Shown one piece after another: positions 56,239 to 64,000 of a stretch of DNA of 64,000 bases. The position numbers were made by a program, and so were the translations under genes. The notes under the pieces were generated by a model. The model ran no database searches, had not been told where the DNA came from, and saw only the letters and a list, made by a program, of their open reading frames with translations. The stretch lies in contig OX439130.1 of the NCBI GenBank assembly GCA_949318235.1, positions 39,572,335-39,636,334 on the forward strand, written 5' to 3'. Source of the DNA: Ecdyonurus torrentis. Taxonomy: Eukaryota; Arthropoda; Insecta; Ephemeroptera; Heptageniidae. Each line of letters starts with the position of its first letter. The first letter of the stretch is position 1.

Positions 56239-57236
56239 ATACAAATAAAGAAAAAAAGCATTATATATATTATATATATATAATTCTATATAGTATAAGA
56301 CCAAAAAAAAAATAAAACTATAAGAAAATATTGATACATAGCAAAATCAGGAAAAAGTAGGAAAAGAAAAAACGCGGTAAAAAAGGGGAGGGGGTGAAAT
56401 TATGCTTCTAAAATCTACAAATAATATTATTTTGCATGGCATGTTCACTTTAGAGTCATATTTACACTATGAAATAAATTTTATTTGATGGACATTTAAT
56501 GGGTTTTAAATAAAGATGGAATATATTAAATTTATAGCACCATGTAAGAATAGCTCAGTATGATCAAACTTTACTCTAACTCTCATAATGGGTGTCTTTC
56601 GTACTCCTAAAATATAAAAATATAGACTATAAAATACTGCAAAAAGTTCTATAAAATAGTGAATTTTTATCTATAGGTTTAAAAAACAATAATAATAATA
56701 TTATTATTGATAATTTTATCACCAATCAATAAATTATCAAATTTAATAGCAATATATACATTAATTGTTGTTTCAAATAAATATATTTATACCCATTTAT
56801 AGCTTTACAATTTTTACATTCTATACCATCGATATTTTAAAACATAATTAAAAAAAAAATCATCTCTTTCTTGTTGAACTGAAGGAAATGAGAACTTGAT
56901 AAATAAAAAGAACTTTTCATTTTCTTTAACGTTATAATAATAAAATAAAAATTTAATAATATATACTTCGGCAATTGCTTCTATTTTTTTAAAAACTTAT
57001 TTATTATAATTTATATTTAAAGTCATAAAAAGAACTTTATTAAAAATGTTTAATTAAAAGAAAGAAATATTATTTTGTATTATTAAAAAAAAATTCTTTG
57101 TAATTTTTATTTAATGTAAATTTTTTTATGTATTTTTGAAAGACATTTTTTTTGTATTAAATATATTTTTGATAGAAATATACAAAGTAGGTAGACTTTT
57201 TAATCTTATTGAGTTTGATTTTTTTAATTTACAGAC

Positions 57237-57374
<138 letters not shown>

Positions 57375-58420
57375 TGTATGTATGTATAAATATTCTCATG
57401 CTTAAACGTTAATTTTGTTTTATATTATAAAGAAATTTATAAAGAAAAGTTTATGAGCGTGGGGTGCTTCAACCTGGTATAAAATAAATTTTACGAAATA
57501 ATGAACAACTTTCTGATTTGTCTTTTTGATTGAGTTTTTATTAAACAATGATTTGCATACATTTGATCAAAATTAAAATTTTAATATCGTAACTCTACGT
57601 AAGAATTTCTTCTCAGAAAAATATTGAAAATATAATCCAAACTTTTCTACTGAAAAAAAAAAAAAAAAACTTTATTGAGAATGTTTACTATTTTTCATTG
57701 TTTCAAAGTTATGTCTGTAAAAGTGTCTGATTATATTGTTTCTAGACAGCTCCACAATAATGATTAGTTTTGACGCGTGTTGTATGTACAGTAAATAGAG
57801 AAAGATGTACAGTATACAGTATAGTACACTAAGTGATTACTCTATGGCCGACGTATCGCTCCATTAATTCCGTTGGTTGAAAGAAAAAAAAAAGAAGATG
57901 ATTTTAGGAACCTAGTCGAGTGTGGGTTACGGGTTATAACAGTACAGACAGACTAGACTGAATGTCTATTATTAACTCTACTAACCTACAGTAGACAGTC
58001 GTCAAAATATATCATTACATTTGTACGATGTTACTAAAAACCACAATTTAAATTTTAACTGAGAAACATCAACATGGCTAATAATACGAAAGTTTACAAA
58101 GCAAGTTGACTCAAAAAGCATTCACTCAGTCGTTGCCGAGTATTATTATTATTATTGGACCCCCCCCCCCCCTCTCTCTCTTCCCTCTTTCCAGTATCAT
58201 GACGTAGACCACAAACATAACAAGCAAACAAGGGTCAACTTCTAATGACTGCAATGTCATGTCGTACAGCTCTTTAATTATCCTCATGTTCAATTGTTTT
58301 ATATTACTCGATGCCATTTCATTAGCAGGCAAAAGGGCAGAATAGCTCATGTATGCAACATGTACAGTATAATATTGTATATTAGACTTGGTCCATCATT
58401 AAGCATACATCAATGCATCT

Positions 58421-58423
<3 letters not shown>

Positions 58424-58506
<83 letters not shown>
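58424..58506. repeat. (TC)n microsatellite, 83 bases
   Basis: Pure TC. Flanking sequences cattaagcat (upstream) and atgcttaat (downstream) are reverse complements and could form a stem around the tract. Confidence 0.97.
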
Positions 58507-58510
<4 letters not shown>

Positions 58511-59532
58511 TGCTTAATATTTATTTTTATAATTGATAATTATTTCCACATTAATTTATCATTTTACTTCAAAATATACTACGCTACATAAAAAATACTA
58601 ACTATGAAGTACATTTCAGTAAAAAGAATATACATTGTTTAATTTTATGTAAAAAAAAAATTAAAATTATTTTATATTATATATTTTTTACCTGTTTTTT
58701 TTTTAGCTGTGTTTGTTTTACGTTAAAGAATTATTGCCACAATGTTTTATTTTAAATACATTACAAAAAATTATGTTTAGTCTAAATATTTTTTAGTTTT
58801 TGTTTTTTTTATTATGGTGACACAGAACAATTTAGTGCTGAATTTATCTTCAGTAAAATGTTTTTTTTTAACTAACGTCCCATTGGCTTTAGTTAAATTT
58901 ATTACTAAATATATTGAAGGTAATAAATATTTTTTTAAATCGCAAACAAATTACGTATTGTCGTATCTGGTTAACCGCAGTTGTTCGTCAAATATCAAAT
59001 GAAGCGTGAGTTGATAACCAGCAGTTCGTTCAATATATCAGCAATCAACCACTTTTGTTAATTAAATTCAGGAAAAATTGAATCAATGTAATATGCCTAT
59101 ACATGTAATTTAATTTTTGTAAAGTGTATATTATTTATAAAATTAATTATTATACGGGCACAATGTCAATTTTAAAAATTGTTTTTAAACAAAAATGCAA
59201 TGGATTTCAAAATTTTCAAACAACGTATAGTTTCAATCATTAAAATAATATTTTACTGTTTGATGTAAATTGTTATTGGAATTTAGATATTTTAAATAAC
59301 TTCTTTTTTTTTCTAAAACATTTAAATATATATTTTAATGATTGAGTTAAAAAATATACAATTTTTACTTTGATGTAAAACGTACAAAAAGAATTAAATA
59401 TGGTAATTTGTACATTGTTTCAAACGAACAAAAAAAACTAATTTTTGTTCCATGTTAATAGATAATTTCTAATTTTTTTTATCAAACTTTTTTTTAAATG
59501 TAATGTGCTTTGAAATAAAACAATTGTACAAG

Positions 59533-59658
<126 letters not shown>

Positions 59659-60616
59659 CAAGTCTCTTTGATCAAAAAGATAGTTCACATTTTAGTGCTC
59701 TCATTTGTTTTATTCTCTTGTCATTTTGTTAATCTGCTTAAAACAAATTTATACGGAGTATATACTTTCGTAACAATAACATAATTTCCAATTGTTCTTA
59801 TACTACTTGTTCATGTATAGTGCATTAACTCTAAATTAGTTGTATCATAATAATATAATATGGTATTAATATAAATGAATAATTCATAAATATAATACAC
59901 TGCATTCACACATTATTATTATAGTTTACAATACGTTATGTTTAATAAGGCCAAGTATTAATAATTTACTATCTGTGTATGATATTAATTTGATAATTTT
60001 GCTTTTACTGTTTTATTTATAAACAAGGTTTTATTATACAAATATTGTTAACAACACTAAAATTATTTGTAAATTTTAGTAACAAATTTGAACAAACGAA
60101 AATATTGATAAACTGTATATTTGGAGAAACAGCTGAAAAGTTCACGCTTTATATTTTTATGTAATGAAAGGTTCGCAACGTCATAACAAAATGTAGATGT
60201 GTGTAAGTTTTTCATTTAAATAGCAAGGTAGCCAAAAATCGTACATATATTTTTTTTAAGTAAGGGGTTAATTAATTAACTCATAGGGAACGCATAACTC
60301 AAACTCGGCTATATAAATCTAGTACGATATATTACCTACTGCACGGAAAAAATTATCCAAAGTGTTCTATTTATACTTTTTTTTATAATAAATTCGTTAG
60401 ATATATAAAAAAAAATAGGATCTAAAGAGTTAACTATTTACCGCTGAAGAAATTACGTTTATATTAAGAGGTTACTCTTTAAACTTTGTTCAAAAAAGTT
60501 ATTGGTTTGTATACTAAATAGTTGCTTCTATGTATTTGAATAATTTCTTAAATTTATGTTTTCCGTGTGAAGTAATTGACCCAGGTGTAATGATTTAAGA
60601 AAAAGAGGAAACATTT

Positions 60617-60802
60617 CAATCGTCTCGCGTTAAAATGAAGCTTTTACACTTTACAAATTTCCAAAAGAGGTATATGATGCTTCAGGTAGCCGTAACTTTG
60701 TAAAGAGTAGATCGTTACATCGTTCTTACATCGTTACATCGTTAGATCGTTCTTTTAAAAAATTTTGAAGTTTAAAAGCTTCATTTTTACGCGAGAAGAT
60801 TG
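60617..60802. repeat. Foldback with internal (ACATCGTT) repeats before the last exon
   Basis: Arms 60617-60673 and 60748-60802 pair (caatcgtctcgcgttaaaat ... atttttacgcgagaagattg). Between them 60707-60756 holds several copies of tacatcgtt/gatcgtt. It ends about 150 bases before the exon C acceptor. Origin unknown, possibly a small MITE. Confidence 0.55.
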
Positions 60803-60950
60803 ATTTGTAAGTCGTTGTTAACAATTATAACGATAAATACTAACCATGTCTAAAGTTTTTGACCATGACTCTCAAAATGAATGACTGATATAAATAATAA
60901 AACTTACCACATGATATTTCCAAATGTTAGTCAAATGTGTTATGTTTCAG

Positions 60951-61039
60951 ACTGTGCTCCGTGTTCGCCACCCTTGCTACTGCTGCTCGTTGTCTCGTGT
61001 CTCGTGAGCTGTCTCAGCGCCACGTGGTCTTCAAGCTAG
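60951..61039 (+). CDS. beat: Beat-family protein, terminal exon C (hydrophobic C-terminal anchor)
   Basis: After the acceptor gttatgtttcag, the leading AC completes the split codon from exon B (G+AC, Asp). The frame then encodes CAPCSPP, a hydrophobic run of five Leu followed by VVSCLVSCL, a short tail SATWSSS, and TAG at 61037-61039. Small residues in the preceding stalk (AAAAAGQD), a short spacer and a C-terminal hydrophobic segment fit a GPI-attachment signal. A membrane anchor with a very short cytoplasmic tail is the alternative. Some members of the Beat family are known or predicted to be membrane-attached, unlike secreted Beat-Ia. Four cysteines lie in or next to the hydrophobic stretch. 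Phase agreement with exon B (phase 1), the acceptor and the GC-rich composition support the exon. There is little conserved sequence here to align, so the call is less certain than for exons A and B. Confidence 0.8.
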
Positions 61040-61270
61040 CGGATACACCACATTATGAATGTTCAGTGAATTGACGTGATCTCTCGTGTATAGACACTCT
61101 AAAGTGACACTGAAGCGTGTGAGTGATTGAGTGTATAAGATGACATTCAGAGACCGAGTGAAGTGACTTTTCTCACTGCCTCTTAGCTGCAATTTTATCC
61201 ACCTATGCTGGAGAAACACAAGGTGACATTCATATGGCTTTTTTATATTAAAACTGTCTGGTTGTTTCGT
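61040..61270 (+). other. Probable 3' UTR of the beat-like gene
   Basis: The bases after the TAG stop remain clearly less AT-rich than intron DNA until about 61230, then drop back to background. That step fits an exon end. The 3' limit is inferred from the ATTAAA signal at 61247. Confidence 0.5.
61247..61252 (+). terminator. Candidate poly(A) signal ATTAAA
   Basis: ATTAAA lies about 208 bases after the stop codon, at the point where composition returns to AT-rich background. A GT-rich stretch (ctgtctggttgtttcgtgtt) follows as a possible downstream element. An alternative AATAAA is at 61608-61613, also followed by T/GT-rich sequence. Confidence 0.4.
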
Positions 61271-61607
61271 GTTTAGAATTTTATTTTAATATCATTGATG
61301 ATAAATATCGTAAATCTTAAGATGTGTCAAATTTTACTTTTCTTTTTTTATCAAAAGTATTTAAAATTATTCAGTGATGTAGTAATTTCTCTTGTTACCT
61401 AATCATCGATTAATATTAACTGTTTAAAAAACTAGTACAACTATTTTAAAAGAAATTCTCATGATTATTCAATGTATGACTAGTTTTTACTCATAAAAAT
61501 GTTAGAAAGAAGCCTATATAACGGTTAGTATAATACATAATGATGATTTAGGTAAGATATTGAGGCCTCTCTATATACGAAATCAGTTTTATAAATAATG
61601 AACGTAA

Positions 61608-61613
61608 AATAAA
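61608..61613 (+). terminator. Alternative candidate poly(A) signal AATAAA
   Basis: A canonical hexamer with a GT/T-rich stretch (tgtgttttttatagtgt) about 15-30 bases downstream. In DNA this AT-rich the hexamer occurs often by chance, so it ranks below 61247. Confidence 0.2.
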
Positions 61614-62513
61614 AAGGATACTCTTGTGTTTTTTATAGTGTATTATTTTACTCACTGGATAATGATTTGAATATTTAACTCGAGAAAAAGCCTATGTGTG
61701 TGTGTGTGTAGAGTCAGTTTGACACAAGAACAATTTCTATTAAAATTTCGTGTCAACTGAAGTGTTTCTCCAGCTCCCACTCCCTTTCCCTTGCCGTATT
61801 TTCACAATGAAGGTATTTTTACATGAGAAACTACACATTCTATAAACAAAATAGTTTCAAATATAAATTTATTTAATATCTTTCCGTTAAACAAAAAATT
61901 ACATGATTTTTTTATTACTATTTTTTTATTCATCATTTAATATGACCGTGTTTCTTTAGCCCGAAAAGTTAAACGCTGTAATTGATACCAATGAAATCAT
62001 AACAATTTTTTGAACTTAGAATTTTATTAAAATTTTTAGATTTTCATTCCTCTCTATATGTGAATACGTTGAATAAAAAAAAATGAATGTCTCATGTAAA
62101 CGTATCTTCATATTTCAGAGAGATACCCTCCATTCAAGCAGTTTTCATAATTAAAATTTATTCTCTCATTATTGTGTCTAAATATTTAGTCAAAATTTAA
62201 TTTTATGTTCATAATCCTCTCATATAAAAATTGCTTATCAAATATATTTAAAAAAAAAAAATACTGATAATTTTTTATGTATTTTTCATGTAATTTTTTT
62301 AAGTGTTAATTACTCGTAGTAAGAGATAAGACAAAACATTTTCTGGTGTTGAGAAATTATTACATAGTTGATAAAAAAAAATTATATGTATAAAAAAATG
62401 GACAATTTCTCCCCCACTTTTTTCATCTTCTCAGCGTATTTAGCAAAAAAAAATTTATATAAAATTATATAATAAATTAAAAATAAAAAAATAAAAGCAG
62501 AATTTTATGTACT

Positions 62514-62514
<1 letters not shown>

Positions 62515-62544
<30 letters not shown>
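62515..62544. repeat. Poly-T tract, 30 bases
   Basis: Uninterrupted T tract downstream of the gene. Confidence 0.95.
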
Positions 62545-62545
<1 letters not shown>

Positions 62546-64000
62546 TAATCTATAGTTTTTGTTTGCTTTTTATGTATTATTATAGTTGCGGTCTGGACAT
62601 TTTTTTTATCAAAATAATAATTTTTTGTTGTATTTCTTTCAATTAACCTTGCAAATCCAGAGGTTGAAATTTTTTATAAATTAACCTGAAAAAAACTGCA
62701 TATATTTACTTTTTAGTAATTGAAACTATAATCTACAAACTTCAGTATTATAAATTTCTAGACCGGACCTTTAATAAAACATAACATGTTATCAATGTAA
62801 AAATTACTGTGAGCATTAACAAAATAAATAAAATAGAAAGTATAAATCTCTTTAAAAAAAAACTATTTTATATGTCACGAATAATTTTTTAGCTGCTATA
62901 TTTTTCCTGGTAATAAGAGATAACACAAAATAATTTTAATGTTGTTAGTTCACGATCAGAGAAATATTTTTATTTAAAAATTGAGAAAATTATCAACTAC
63001 TTATCATCTTTGTTGGAAGTATAGCAGGTAAAAAATAATAATAATAAAAAAAATAATACCAATTTCAATATAATAAGAAGTAAATTACTGGGTAAAATAA
63101 AAATAGAATATCATGCAAACCAAATATACATAGATTGAATTTTTAATCTAAAAATAATTTAGTTTAAAAATAAATATTTTATAGTTATTATTTTTAAAGT
63201 CAATAAATATATATCACCAATTTGACATGTCTATGTTATCTGTTTTGAAGAAAGGGAGGATTCTATGAAAACATAAATTTTGTATTTTAAAATATCTCTA
63301 ACGTTGTTTGTTTTCTATTTGTTAAAATAAATAGAAGTTTTGTTTGTTTTCATTATAAAATTGCTTAAAATAAATTAATAATAAAAACACAAAGATGGAT
63401 TTCAATGTTTTTATTATTATTATTATTTTGAAATATTGAATTATGACAAATAATAACAATCATTAAAACAACATTTAGACTATTTTCTTCACTTTTCTTG
63501 TATGCTATTTTTGTTTCGGATAATAAATTTGAATTTCAAAGTTTAAAAGAAAAAAATACTTCAAATATATGGTCGCTTTTATCAAAACTAATCTTGATGG
63601 GGAAAATTAAAAACTTCACAAATTTTCATATTTTGACAACTATAACTGAGCTGACATTTATTTTTTTTACCCAGTATTAAAATATAGAATAATGGTATTC
63701 TTAAAAAAAAAAAAAAAAAAATCTTATAATAGTTGTAAATAATATATCTTATGTATGTAAATAAATTTTAAATTATTTTTTTAAATAAAAAAAAATTGAA
63801 CTGTATCACGATTAGTGAGAAAGTAAATAACCAAACATTGCAAAGACAATTGAAAGTGAAACAAATTAACATGTAAATACATTAGAAATTTAAATAATAA
63901 TATTAATATAATAAGGTTGGATTTCTCTCAAGTTCTGATTAATGTAAAACAATATGTTTTTTAGCCTGCTGTGGAGAGCACAAAACTAAATTAATCATGG

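Larger units (their letters stand above)
61271..64000. other. AT-rich downstream DNA, no gene seen
   Basis: Very AT-rich. Contains a short (TG)n at 61696-61709, a 30-base poly-T at 62515 and a 19-base poly-A at 63703. The only ORF of 60 codons or more (63498-63680, plus) is lysine/phenylalanine-rich with no domain and is read as chance. Confidence 0.7.

Noticed and set aside
60707..60756. CRISPR-like array of short repeats
   Set aside because: The units are 8-9 bases without unique spacers, within a eukaryotic intron; simple tandem duplication explains them.
61031..61219. Minus-strand 62-codon ORF over the 3' UTR
   Set aside because: Antisense to exon C and the UTR; no domain.

Overview
The window looks like one stretch of a large, AT-rich arthropod genome, most of it intron of a single plus-strand gene. 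Three short exons stand out by base composition: they are clearly GC-richer than the roughly three-quarters-AT DNA around them, they carry canonical splice sites, and their phases join into one reading frame. The joined protein reads as the second immunoglobulin domain and the C-terminal tail of a Beaten path (Beat) family neural cell-surface protein. Beat proteins are an arthropod family. Together with the very dense (TC/GA)n, (TA)n and poly-A/T tracts and the many small foldback elements, this suggests an arthropod with a repeat-rich genome, possibly a crustacean. That last step is inference from genome style.

Layout. Bases 1-27773 are read as the 3' part of an intron, or as upstream DNA; no exon for the first Ig domain or the signal peptide was recognised there. 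Exon A (27774-27907) encodes the start of Ig domain 2. A 24.96-kb intron (27908-52870) follows. Exon B (52871-53222) completes the Ig domain and adds an acidic insert and a low-complexity stalk. A 7.7-kb intron (53223-60950) follows. Exon C (60951-61039) encodes a Cys-containing hydrophobic C-terminus, read as a GPI-attachment signal or short membrane anchor, and the stop codon. A short 3' UTR with a candidate poly(A) site near 61247 follows. From about 61270 to 64000 only AT-rich DNA is seen.

The introns hold most of the extra structure. There is a five-copy family of about 330-bp MITE-like elements with TTAA ends and a 20-bp palindrome containing TGACGTCA. A 397-bp foldback also ends in TTAA. 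Foldbacks of 485, 258 and 186 bp and a Tc1-like 122-bp MITE are present. A 2.07-kb non-autonomous hAT-like element has an 8-bp target duplication (one mismatch) and contains a smaller foldback, which in turn contains a tRNA-derived SINE. A second copy of that SINE lies near 4.4-4.5 kb. No transposase, reverse transcriptase, rRNA, intact tRNA or CRISPR array was found. Apart from the beat-like gene, the predicted ORFs are short readings through microsatellites or AT-rich intron.

No previously undescribed multi-gene system is evident. The most noteworthy items are the Beat paralogue with its acidic insert and GPI-like tail, the TTAA/CRE-palindrome element family, and the three-level nested insertion at 48.4-50.5 kb.
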